Assembly: GCA_003486945.1 (NCBI GenBank)
Contig: DNFL01000042.1
Coordinates: forward strand, 1 to 12,094
Origin: Hyphomonas sp.
GTDB taxonomy: Bacteria > Pseudomonadota > Alphaproteobacteria > Caulobacterales > Hyphomonadaceae
Direction of reading: 5' to 3'
Length of the DNA: 12,094 nucleotides
Part shown: positions 1 through 5,882 of the stretch, piece by piece
How the letters are laid out: each line of letters opens with the position of its first letter
How positions within the stretch are numbered: position 1 is the stretch's first letter
Notes under the pieces: generated by a model
Database searches by the model: none
What the model saw: the letters and a program-made list of their open reading frames with translations, nothing else
What the model was told of the DNA's origin: nothing
Translations under genes and position numbers: made by a program

Positions 1-47
1 AGAAGCGCCGCGAGTCCTCTGAGTGCTTGAACGGACTGCAGCTTCAT
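1..47 (-). CDS. Acyltransferase family 3 protein, N-terminal fragment (runs off the left edge)
   Basis: Only about 15 codons are visible, read on the minus strand from the ATG at 47-45. They give MKLQSVQALRGLAALL. This is the characteristic opening of membrane acyltransferases of the Acyl_transf_3 (OatA/ExoZ-like) family, where a short basic N-terminus is followed by a Q-x-LRG-x-AAL motif leading into the first transmembrane helix. These enzymes transfer acetyl or other acyl groups to surface polysaccharides, peptidoglycan or lipids at the inner membrane. A GGAA stretch lies about ten bases upstream of the start on the minus strand and could serve as a weak ribosome binding site. The gene is divergent from the one at 185. 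The family call rests on the N-terminal motif alone, and the substrate cannot be guessed. Confidence 0.65.
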   Translation of the reverse strand, partial: MKLQSVQALRGLAAL

Positions 48-184
48 CCCAGCAATTCCGGCCCTTACGGTTACGCAACTTAAATTTCTCTTGGTGTAGC
101 AATCGGGTAACGGTGTTGCCAGACTTTCGACACATCTTGTGGTGTAGGCTGGCGCAAACACAAAAAGCGCCCATATAGCACCCC
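48..184. promoter_or_regulatory. Divergent intergenic region with a possible leaderless promoter for the 185 gene
   Basis: This 137-base gap separates two divergent genes and must hold promoters in both directions. On the plus strand TATAGC at 174-179 sits about six bases before the ATG at 185. That is where a -10 box would be if transcription began at the start codon. No Shine-Dalgarno sequence precedes that ATG, and I see no convincing -35 box at 16-18 bases upstream. A weak hairpin (GGTAAC / GTTGCC around 106-119, with one G-T pair) is also present. These assignments are inference from spacing only. Confidence 0.3.
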
Positions 185-532
185 ATGCCCGACGATCTGA
201 GACAACCCCCTCCAGAAGCCTCCTACGCTCCGCCCATCCCCATTCGGGCTCTCCGGCAGGGCGTGAACGTGGCTGTGCGCCAGGTGCTGGCCGTCACCGG
301 GCTCGGTCTGGTCGTCCTCGCCATCCCGATCGGTATTGCGACACCGTTCCTGCCGATTGGTCTGCCGATGGCGATTGTCGGCGCCGTGCTGCTCGGCCGC
401 AATGCGGTCTGGGGCCGGCGCTGGATGGAAAGCGTCATGGCGCGCCACCCGCGGGTGGAGAAGATGGCACCCAACTGGCTGATGAAAGCGGTCTTCGGCC
501 GCGAGAAGCGCGTCTTCGCAGACAAGGCCTGA
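185..532 (+). CDS. Small two-helix membrane protein of unknown function
   Basis: The 115-residue product has a proline-rich, polar N-terminus (residues 1-20), two closely spaced hydrophobic segments (about 34-52 and 54-71), and a basic C-terminal tail rich in Arg and Lys. The tight Pro-containing turn between the helices (TPFLPIGLP, 53-61) followed by GAVLLGRN and a basic, amphipathic tail recalls small inner-membrane families such as DUF454/YbaN and PGPGW. I cannot assign it firmly to either. By the positive-inside rule both termini would be cytoplasmic. The ATG at 185 has no Shine-Dalgarno sequence in front of it, but the next in-frame Met (residue 62) would destroy the first helix, so this start is kept. 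It is followed by 112 noncoding bases before the amidohydrolase operon. Function unknown. Confidence 0.75.
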   Translation: MPDDLRQPPPEASYAPPIPIRALRQGVNVAVRQVLAVTGLGLVVLAIPIGIATPFLPIGLPMAIVGAVLLGRNAVWGRRWMESVMARHPRVEKMAPNWLMKAVFGREKRVFADKA

Positions 533-595
533 AGCCTGCCGCTCCGCCCGCCGGACAGTTTCCGGAGGAAAGGCTGCGGGGCCCTTGCGTTCCAA

Positions 596-631
596 TTCAA
601 ACGTCGCACAGTTGGTTCTATGTAAAACCAA
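596..631 (+). promoter_or_regulatory. Candidate promoter overlapped by a 20-bp operator-like palindrome
   Basis: The 20-mer TTGGTTCTATGTAAAACCAA at 612-631 is an interrupted palindrome in which 8 of 10 base pairs match, with six contiguous pairs at each end. A possible promoter lies across it: TTCAAA at 596-601, a 17-base spacer, and TATGTA at 619-624, which would start transcription near 631 and leave a leader of about 14 bases before the ATG at 645. A dimeric repressor bound here would cover the -10 box and start site. The arms resemble the TTGGT/ACCAA half-sites of GntR-type regulators, but the regulator family is a guess. No regulator gene is in the window. Confidence 0.45.
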
Positions 632-644
632 TTGCGGGGCTGCA

Positions 645-2051
645 ATGACATTCCGGAAACTCTGCCTCATGGCAGTGATGGCTGCGGCGCTGGCCGCCTG
701 CCAGAAGCCGGGATCGGGTGATGCAGGCGAGGGCGCGAAAGTGCCGGTCGCCGATCCCTATCCCTCCACCTACAAGGCCTATCCGTCCGAAACCCTCCTG
801 ATCACCAACGCCACCGTCATCGACGGCGCCGGCCAGCTGATCGAAAAGGGTTCGGTGCTGATCGAGGGCGGCAAGATCAAGGCGGTTGGCGCGGATATCG
901 CCGCGCCGGAAGGCGCCGCTACGCTGGACGCCTCCGGCCGCTGGGTCACGCCCGGCATCATCGACAATCACTCCCATCTCGGCGCCTATCCCTCACCGGG
1001 CGTTGATGCGCACGGCGACGGCAACGAGATTTCGGGGCCCGTCACAGCTGAAGTCTGGGTCGAACATTCCGTCTGGCCGCAAGACCCCGGCTTCACCCGC
1101 TCGCTGGCGGGCGGCATCACCTCGCTGCAGATCCTGCCGGGCAGCGCCAACCTGTTCGGCGGGCGCGGCGTCATCCTGAAGAACGTGCCCGCGCGCACGA
1201 TGCAGGCGATGAAGTTTCCCGGCGCGCCGTACACCATGAAAATGGCCTGCGGCGAAAACCCGAAACGGGTTTACGGCTATGGCCGCGGCTCCACGCCGGG
1301 CGGTGCGCCTTACTCGCGCATGGGCAACATGGCGGGCTACCGCGATGCCTGGATCAAGGCTGCCGACTACAAGAAACAGCTCGAGAAGGCCGCGAACAAC
1401 GGCGGCGATCCGCCAAAGCGCGATCTGGAACTGGAAACCCTCGCCGGCGCGCTCTCGGGCGACATCCTCGTGCACATGCACTGCTACCGCGCTGACGAAA
1501 TGGCCCTGATCCTCGATCTGTCGAAGGAGTTCGGCTACAAGGTCACCGCCTTCCACCATGCCGTCGAAGCCTACAAGATCGCCGACAAGCTCGCCGAATA
1601 CGGCACCTGTTCCTCGATGTGGGCAGACTGGTGGGGCTTCAAGATGGAAGCCTATGACGGCATCCGCGAGAACATCCCGATGGTCCACGCCGCCGGCGCC
1701 TGCGCCATCGTCCACTCCGATAGCGAAGTCGGCATCCAGCGTCTCAATCAGGAAGCGGCCAAGGCATGGTCGGACGGCCGGCGCGCGGGTATCGACGTGC
1801 CGATCGAAATCGCCTGGCAATGGCTGTCGCTGAACCCGGCAAAGTCGCTCGGCATCGATGACAAGACCGGCACGCTGGAGCCCGGCAAGATGGCGGATGT
1901 CGTCGTCTGGTCCGCCAACCCGTTCAGCAGCTACGCCAAGGCCGATCAGGTCTATATCGACGGCGCGCTGATGTATGACCGCACCGACCCGGCCTACCTG
2001 CCGGTCATGGATTTCGAACTTGGCCATCCCGGAGAAGGAGACCGCAAATGA
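645..2051 (+). CDS. Amidohydrolase-superfamily lipoprotein (imidazolonepropionase-like, probably a metal-dependent peptidase or amidase)
   Basis: The 468-residue product begins with a lipoprotein signal, MTFRKLCLMAVMAAALAAC. The LAAC lipobox makes Cys19 the acylated residue, and Gln at +2 fits outer-membrane sorting by the E. coli rule. The mature protein shows the split beta-sandwich and TIM-barrel layout of metal-dependent amidohydrolases: LLITNATVIDG (51-61), VTPGIIDNHSHLG (101-113) with the metal-binding His109-x-His111, Lys207 in GENPKR as the likely carboxylated bridging lysine, His277/His279, His304/His305, and Asp359 in HSD as the catalytic Asp. The closing beta-sandwich follows (GTLEPGKMADVVVW, 409-422). 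Family relatives hydrolyse dipeptides, N-acyl amino acids or cyclic amides; the substrate here is unknown. An in-frame TTG at 585 was rejected as start because it would put 20 extra residues before the signal peptide. The stop overlaps the next gene's start (ATGA), so the two are co-translated. Confidence 0.9.
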   Translation: MTFRKLCLMAVMAAALAACQKPGSGDAGEGAKVPVADPYPSTYKAYPSETLLITNATVIDGAGQLIEKGSVLIEGGKIKAVGADIAAPEGAATLDASGRWVTPGIIDNHSHLGAYPSPGVDAHGDGNEISGPVTAEVWVEHSVWPQDPGFTRSLAGGITSLQILPGSANLFGGRGVILKNVPARTMQAMKFPGAPYTMKMACGENPKRVYGYGRGSTPGGAPYSRMGNMAGYRDAWIKAADYKKQLEKAANNGGDPPKRDLELETLAGALSGDILVHMHCYRADEMALILDLSKEFGYKVTAFHHAVEAYKIADKLAEYGTCSSMWADWWGFKMEAYDGIRENIPMVHAAGACAIVHSDSEVGIQRLNQEAAKAWSDGRRAGIDVPIEIAWQWLSLNPAKSLGIDDKTGTLEPGKMADVVVWSANPFSSYAKADQVYIDGALMYDRTDPAYLPVMDFELGHPGEGDRK

Positions 2052-3313
2052 TCCGCCGCCTGCTTCTCAGCCTCGCGGTGCTCGCCGCCGCGCCCGTCGC
2101 CGCTGCCCAGCCGATTGCCATCCACGGCGAAACCGTCTGGACCGGCACCAGCCAGGGCACGCTCACCAATGGGATCGTGGTCATCAACAATGGCCGCATC
2201 GTCTCGGTCGGCCCGGCAGGCTCGCCTGTTCCGGCCGGTGCAACCGAAGTGCGCGCAAAGTGGGTGACGCCCGGCCTCATCGCCGCCTTCTCCCGCATCG
2301 GCCTCTCCGAAGTCAGCGGCGTTGCGCCCACCAATGATGGCGGCGCTGCCAGCTCCGCCTTCTCGGCGGCGCTGGATGCGGGTGACGGGTTCAATCCCGA
2401 TGCCTCCTCGGTGCCGATCACGCGGCTGGAAGGCTTCACCCGTGTCGTCGTTGCGCCGGAAGCGCGCTCGAAACTGTTCGGCGGGCAAGGCTTCGTGGCG
2501 GACACGACCGGCCTTCCCGGTAGCATCTTCAAGCCGAAGGCCTTCGCGTTCGTTGTCCTTGGCGAAGAAGGCGCCAGCCGTTCCGGCGGTTCGCGCACCG
2601 CCGCCTGGGCCGCCATCCGCGGCGCCTTCGATGACGTGCGCTTCTTTGGTGCGCGCTTCATGGCGCACAATGAAGGCAACGTGCTCACCCGCATGGACGC
2701 TCAGGCGCTGATGCCGGCGGTGCGCGGCGATCAGATGATCCTGTTCCAAGCCAGCAAGGCCAGCGACATCGAGGCGATCCTCGATTTCAAGGAACAGAAC
2801 CCCTCGCTGAAGATCGCCATCGTCGGCGCCGATGAAGGCTGGCGCGTTTCCGGCCGGCTAGCCGAAGCGGGCGTTCCGGTCATCGTCGATGCCTTCTCGA
2901 ACTTGCCTGGCAGCTTCCAGCAACTCGCCTCCACTGGCGAGAATGCGCGGCGTCTGTCGCAGGCCGGTGTCACGGTTGCCATCGCCCATCTCGACAGCCC
3001 CGGCCACCAGGCCCGGCTTGCCACTCAGGTGGCGGGCAACGCCGTCGCCAATGGCATGGACTTTGACGCCGCCCTCGCAGCCCTGACGGTCACCCCCGCC
3101 CGCATCTTTGGCCTGACGGGGCTCGGCAGTCTCGCCCCCGGCAACCGGGCGGACGTGATTGCCTGGGACGGCGACCCGCTGGAAGTGACCTCGGCCCCGA
3201 CCGCGGTCTACATCGACGGGGAAGCCCAGCCGATGGAAACCCGGCAGACCAAACTGCGCGACCGATATCTCAGCCTCGATGAAAGCGAGCGTCCGCTGGC
3301 TTACAAGAAGTGA
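2048..3313 (+). CDS. Degenerate amidohydrolase paralogue, periplasmic, lacking most metal ligands
   Basis: The 421-residue product has a Sec signal peptide (MIRRLLLSLAVLAAAPVAAA, cleavage probably after residue 20). It aligns by eye along its length with the upstream lipoprotein: a beta-sandwich strand ending in VTPGLI (73-78), a shared LFGGxG motif (143-148), and the closing GSLAPGNRADVIAW (360-373) and AVYIDG (386-391). At the metal site the HSH triplet is replaced by FSR (81-83), the GENPK lysine is missing from the matching segment (about 171-180), and the later barrel histidines are replaced (FQASKASD at 233-240; VGADEGWR at 259-266). Only the Asp of HLD (314-316) is kept. It is therefore unlikely to be a metallohydrolase and may act as partner subunit or scaffold of the lipoprotein. 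A strong GGAGAAGGAG lies seven bases before the ATG, inside the upstream gene. The fold call is secure; the role is inferred. Confidence 0.85.
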   Translation: MIRRLLLSLAVLAAAPVAAAQPIAIHGETVWTGTSQGTLTNGIVVINNGRIVSVGPAGSPVPAGATEVRAKWVTPGLIAAFSRIGLSEVSGVAPTNDGGAASSAFSAALDAGDGFNPDASSVPITRLEGFTRVVVAPEARSKLFGGQGFVADTTGLPGSIFKPKAFAFVVLGEEGASRSGGSRTAAWAAIRGAFDDVRFFGARFMAHNEGNVLTRMDAQALMPAVRGDQMILFQASKASDIEAILDFKEQNPSLKIAIVGADEGWRVSGRLAEAGVPVIVDAFSNLPGSFQQLASTGENARRLSQAGVTVAIAHLDSPGHQARLATQVAGNAVANGMDFDAALAALTVTPARIFGLTGLGSLAPGNRADVIAWDGDPLEVTSAPTAVYIDGEAQPMETRQTKLRDRYLSLDESERPLAYKK

Positions 3314-3358
3314 TGTAGAAAGCTCGAACAAGCTGGAACCCGCTGGATTCAGATAGAA

Positions 3359-3442
3359 GCGGCGGGAAAGATTGCGCGAATTTAAGGCGCAAACCTGCCG
3401 GGGATGAACCCTTGTTCAACTCCGGTAAATCTTTCCCGCCGC
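3359..3442 (+). ncRNA. Candidate structured RNA: three-way junction closed by a perfect 15-bp stem
   Basis: GCGGCGGGAAAGATT (3359-3373) is perfectly complementary to AATCTTTCCCGCCGC (3428-3442). The 54 bases between fold into two further stems. The first is GCGC (3374-3377) with GCGC (3387-3390) around a nine-base loop. The second is CCGGGG-A-TGAAC (3398-3409) with GTTCA-A-CTCCGG (3414-3425), giving six plus five pairs around one A-A mismatch and a CCTT loop; it extends through G-T and T-A to 3396-3427 and abuts the outer stem. No T-run follows, so a simple intrinsic terminator is unlikely. It lies 45 bases after the amidohydrolase stop and 72 before the next ATG. It could be a 5' leader element, a 3' element of the amidohydrolase mRNA, or an independent small RNA. 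I match it to no known RNA family. Confidence 0.5.
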
Positions 3443-3475
3443 ACGTTCCCTGCCTCGGTCATCCCCTGAAAACGT

Positions 3476-3509
3476 CAGCTCTGCCGCAGAGCTGCCGCAA
3501 TCCCCGGAG
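3476..3509 (+). promoter_or_regulatory. Leader hairpin and Shine-Dalgarno region of the 3515 gene
   Basis: CAGCTCT (3476-3482) and AGAGCTG (3488-3494) form a perfect 7-bp hairpin with loop GCCGC. It ends 11 bases before the Shine-Dalgarno GGAG at 3506-3509, which sits five bases before the ATG at 3515. The segment ATCCCCGG (3500-3507), overlapping the Shine-Dalgarno, is an exact complement of CCGGGGAT at 3398-3405 in the upstream structure. CCGGAG (3504-3509) is an exact complement of CTCCGG at 3420-3425. The site could therefore be masked by alternative pairing. Confidence 0.4.
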
Positions 3510-3514
3510 ATGAC

Positions 3515-4279
3515 ATGCGCCTCTTCGGAATGGGTAGGGTAATGTTGATTGCGTTCCTGTTTTCGCTCGCAATGGCCACAGGTTCAGGCCCGATGCACTC
3601 GGCCCTCGAAGCCACCGAAGCCCCCGAAACCCTGCGCGCCGCGTTCACGGTGGAGCTTGCCTCCAACGCCGCCCGCTATACCTACGCCTTCGACCCCCGG
3701 CGGGTGCCCACCGAGCGCTGGCAACTGGTGAACCGGCGCGGCCAGGACCCTGAATTGGAACAGGTTGCTGCCAACTGGGCCTCCGAATCCGCCCCCGACG
3801 GGCGCCTGTTTCCGGACGACCTGCGCGCCAGTCTCGGCCCCTCGGTGGATGTGAATACGGACGGTGCCTTCTGGCAGCTGAAATTCCGCCACCACCCCAA
3901 TCACAACGACACCGAATTCGACGTCTGGGTCGCCGAACGTCTGACCGCCACCGCTTTCCTTGATCCGATCATGGAACGCTTTCAGCGCATCGACTACCGC
4001 CTGCCGAAGCCCGTCAAAGGCCCCTCCGGCGGCAAGCTGACCAGGTATGAGCAGAGCTATTACTTGCAAACCGAGCCCCGCTGGGGCTTTTCCTACGTCT
4101 CCGGCTTCACCATCAACCTCGAAGCCCGCGCCGCCTTCAAGACGATCGAGCGCCGCTATGAGGCGCGGGTGACGGATGTGAACTTCTTCTTCGCTAGCCA
4201 GGCGGCGGAAAAGGCCTTCGACAGCCAGCGCGAGGCCCGGCTTCAGATGGCGTCTGGATTCGGAGCGCCGGGGCGCTAG
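3515..4279 (+). CDS. Exported or membrane-anchored protein of unknown function
   Basis: The 254-residue product starts with a short basic N-terminus and a hydrophobic segment (about residues 8-22, VMLIAFLFSLAMATG), which fits an uncleaved anchor or a Sec signal with cleavage near AMA or ATG. The rest is soluble and rich in aromatic and charged residues, with motifs such as FWQLKFRHHPNHNDTEFDVWV (about 118-138), WGFSYVSGFTINLEARAAF and FFFASQAAEKAF. The alternating hydrophobic pattern suggests a beta-rich periplasmic domain. No cysteines and no catalytic signature are visible. The ATG at 3515 is preceded by GGAG at five bases. It is followed after only 10 bases by the DUF1489 gene, so the two are probably one transcript. 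I do not recognise the family. Its 5' leader carries unusual secondary structure. Confidence 0.75.
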   Translation: MRLFGMGRVMLIAFLFSLAMATGSGPMHSALEATEAPETLRAAFTVELASNAARYTYAFDPRRVPTERWQLVNRRGQDPELEQVAANWASESAPDGRLFPDDLRASLGPSVDVNTDGAFWQLKFRHHPNHNDTEFDVWVAERLTATAFLDPIMERFQRIDYRLPKPVKGPSGGKLTRYEQSYYLQTEPRWGFSYVSGFTINLEARAAFKTIERRYEARVTDVNFFFASQAAEKAFDSQREARLQMASGFGAPGR

Positions 4280-4289
4280 ACTCGCCCTC

Positions 4290-4706
4290 ATGACGATTCA
4301 CATGGTGAAACTCTGCGTCGGCGCCGACACGGTCGAAGACCTGGCCGACTGGCAGGAACGACAGCTGAAAAAGCTGCCAAACCCGGTGCACCATACGCGC
4401 ATGATGCCTAAACGCGCCGAGGAAATGCTCGAGGGCGGCTCGATCTACTGGGTGATCAAGCGCGCCATCCGGGTGCGCCAGCGCATCATCGATATCCGCG
4501 CGGTGAAGGATGAGGAGGGCCGGGACATGTGCGAACTCGTGTTCGACCCCACGCTTGTGCGCACCTATGCCCGTCCGAAGCGGCCCTTTCAGGGCTGGCG
4601 CTACCTGAAACCGGCCGAGGCGCCGCGCGATCTGAAATCCGGCGAGGCCGCGGTGGATATTCCCGCAAATCTCGATGCCGCCTTGAAAGATGCGGGCGTC
4701 TGGTAG
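4290..4706 (+). CDS. DUF1489 family protein
   Basis: The 138-residue product matches my memory of DUF1489, a conserved family found mainly in Alphaproteobacteria with no known function. Recognisable features are the opening MTIHMVKLCVGADTVEDL, the central GSIYWVIKR (50-58) within a basic region reading VRQRIIDIRAV, and QGWRYLKP (101-108) near the C-terminus. Its full length fits the family. It is a soluble, cytoplasmic-looking protein with no signal peptide or membrane segment. The start lies 10 bases after the upstream stop, and the ribosome binding site is weak, so translation may depend on the upstream gene. It is followed at once by a terminator-like hairpin at 4714-4733. Confidence 0.85.
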   Translation: MTIHMVKLCVGADTVEDLADWQERQLKKLPNPVHHTRMMPKRAEEMLEGGSIYWVIKRAIRVRQRIIDIRAVKDEEGRDMCELVFDPTLVRTYARPKRPFQGWRYLKPAEAPRDLKSGEAAVDIPANLDAALKDAGVW

Positions 4707-4713
4707 ACACAGC

Positions 4714-4733
4714 GCCAGACCGCTGGCTTTTTT
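4714..4733 (+). terminator. Short intrinsic terminator after the DUF1489 gene
   Basis: GCCAG (4714-4718) and CTGGC (4723-4727) form a 5-bp stem with an ACCG loop, followed directly by six T residues (4728-4733). The stem is short, so termination is probably partial. The next gene's AGGA ribosome binding site (4735-4738) begins one base after the T-run, so the hairpin acts as terminator for the upstream genes or as an attenuator for those downstream. Confidence 0.55.
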
Positions 4734-4746
4734 CAGGACCTTTCCC

Positions 4747-4983
4747 ATGCCCCAGTTCGACATGATCCTCCTCACCCCGCAGGAAGCGGAAGGCGCCGAT
4801 GTGCTGCAGCACACCGCCGGCAAGCCGGTGCGCGAAGGCGGCGGCGACGAGACCTATCGCTGCGGCGGCTGCAAGACGAAGCTGCTGATCAACGTGGCGC
4901 ACCGCGACGCCCACGGCGTGGTCGTGAAATGCGGCAAGTGCGGGAAGCTCAACACCGAGCCGCATCACCACCACCATCACTGA
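4747..4983 (+). CDS. Small zinc-ribbon protein with a natural C-terminal hexahistidine tail
   Basis: The 78-residue product has two CxxC knuckles, Cys39-Gly-Gly-Cys42 and Cys62-Gly-Lys-Cys65, separated by 19 residues. This is the spacing of a small zinc ribbon. The protein ends in six consecutive histidines (73-78) just before the stop. The N-terminal part (MPQFDMILLTPQEAEGADVL) has no recognisable domain. The ATG at 4747 was chosen because AGGA lies eight bases upstream; an in-frame start at 4690 would overlap the DUF1489 gene and cross the terminator hairpin. No signal peptide is present, so it should be cytoplasmic. The TSUP permease starts 24 bases after its stop, and the two are probably co-transcribed. 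The ribbon should bind zinc. The His tail may bind Zn, Ni, Co or Cu, but whether this is physiological is unknown. Confidence 0.8.
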   Translation: MPQFDMILLTPQEAEGADVLQHTAGKPVREGGGDETYRCGGCKTKLLINVAHRDAHGVVVKCGKCGKLNTEPHHHHHH

Positions 4984-5007
4984 CCCGGCAAGAACCGGGG
5001 CAGGCCG

Positions 5008-5832
5008 ATGACCGAGTTCCTCAGCCAGTATGGCGGCCTGCTGCTCGCGCTCGGCGCAGCGGGATTGTTTGCGGGCCTCGTCGCGGGCCTGTTCGGGATC
5101 GGCGGCGGTGTGGTGATCGTGCCGACGCTGTTCTTCCTGCTGACGCAGATGGGCTATGGCGAGACTGCAATGCATGTCGCGGTGTCGACCTCGCTGGCGA
5201 CGATTGTCGTCACCTCGATCCAGAGCGCGTCGGCGCATCACACGCACGGCGCGGTGGACTGGCATATCATCCGCACCTGGGCGCCGTGGATCATGGTGGG
5301 TTCGATCGGCGGGATGCTGGTCGCGGGGTATATGTCGAAGCAGGTGATGCTCGGCGTGTTCGGCACGATCCTGATCCTGTTTGCGGCGCAGTTCTATTTC
5401 GGCCGGCCGAGCTGGAAGCTCGCGGAAGAAATGCCGGGCGGCGCAGTGCGCGCGGGACTTGGCGGGTTCGCCGGCGCGCTGTCTGCGATCATGGGCATCG
5501 GCGGCGGCACGATTGGCGTGACGCTGATGACCGTATGCGGAACATCTATTCACCGCGCCGTCGGCACGGCGTCCGGCTGGGGCGTTGCGGTGGGATTGCC
5601 GGGCGCGATTGCAGCGGTGATAGTCGGATGGGGGCGTGAGGGATTGCCGCCATTTTCAGCGGGCTTCGTGAACCTGCCGGCCTTCGTGCTGATTGCGCTC
5701 GCCACGATGGTGATGGCGCCTGTCGGCGCAGCGCTGGCACACAAGCTGGACGCGGTGCGCCTGCGTAAGCTGTTCGGCATCCTCCTGGCGATTGTTGCTG
5801 TGCGGATGGTATGGCAGGCGCTCGGGCTTTAG
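5008..5832 (+). CDS. TSUP family permease (TauE/SafE), probable sulfur-compound or organic anion transporter
   Basis: The 274-residue inner-membrane protein has the inverted-repeat architecture of the TauE/SafE family. The first half carries GLFGIGGGVVIVPTLFF (27-43), the second the matching GALSAIMGIGGGTIGV (156-171). Both are followed by conserved helix starts (AMHVAVSTSLATIVVTS at 54-70; IHRAVGTASGWGVAVGLPG at 181-199). About eight hydrophobic segments are visible, and the length is typical. Family members export or import sulfite, sulfoacetate, taurine-derived anions, thiosulfate or other small anions by secondary transport; the substrate cannot be read from sequence. Translation starts at ATG 5008, with a purine-rich GGGGCAGG just upstream. 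The gene converges on trkH, with the stops 50 bases apart around a palindromic repeat. Confidence 0.9.
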   Translation: MTEFLSQYGGLLLALGAAGLFAGLVAGLFGIGGGVVIVPTLFFLLTQMGYGETAMHVAVSTSLATIVVTSIQSASAHHTHGAVDWHIIRTWAPWIMVGSIGGMLVAGYMSKQVMLGVFGTILILFAAQFYFGRPSWKLAEEMPGGAVRAGLGGFAGALSAIMGIGGGTIGVTLMTVCGTSIHRAVGTASGWGVAVGLPGAIAAVIVGWGREGLPPFSAGFVNLPAFVLIALATMVMAPVGAALAHKLDAVRLRKLFGILLAIVAVRMVWQALGL

Positions 5833-5838
5833 TTGGTC

Positions 5839-5881
5839 GCGGCGTTTGTTCGAAAACCGGTTCCCACTTTTCGGACGCCGC
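5839..5881. repeat. Palindromic intergenic repeat, probable bidirectional terminator
   Basis: GCGGCGT (5839-5845) pairs with ACGCCGC (5875-5881), and CGAAAA (5851-5856) pairs with TTTTCG (5868-5873) inside it. The inner unit, CGAAAACCGGTT followed by CCCACTTTTCGG, matches from memory a near-palindrome that recurs many times in intergenic regions of alphaproteobacterial genomes, usually near gene ends. Here it fills the gap between two convergent genes, seven bases after one stop and two after the other. This fits a bidirectional terminator. On both strands the right arm reads TTTTCG rather than a terminal T-run. The repeat-family statement is recall, not a search result. Confidence 0.6.
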
Positions 5882-5882
5882 T

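Noticed and set aside
585..644. TTG start 20 codons upstream of the lipoprotein ATG, with a GGAGGAAAGG about 11 bases before it
   Set aside because: The ribosome binding site is attractive, but starting there would place 20 polar residues before the lipoprotein signal. The signal peptide and lipobox fit the ATG at 645. The GGAGG remains unexplained.
80..670. A 196-codon minus-strand open frame across the first small gene
   Set aside because: No family resemblance. It covers both intergenic regions and the membrane-protein gene, whose hydrophobic pattern is typical of a real protein.
993..2027. A 344-codon open frame antisense to the lipoprotein amidohydrolase
   Set aside because: It is the complement of a gene with clear family motifs, has no recognisable domain, and has the Arg/Val/Gly/His-rich makeup of an antisense shadow in GC-rich DNA.
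3359..3442. The 15-bp inverted repeat as terminal repeats of a small transposable element (MITE)
   Set aside because: No target-site duplication is visible in the flanks, and the inside folds into ordered hairpins, which fits a structured RNA better. Not fully excluded without a genome-wide copy count.
4486..5553. A 355-codon minus-strand open frame across the DUF1489, zinc-ribbon and permease genes
   Set aside because: It crosses three well-supported genes, and its product is an Arg/His-rich low-complexity string with no domain.
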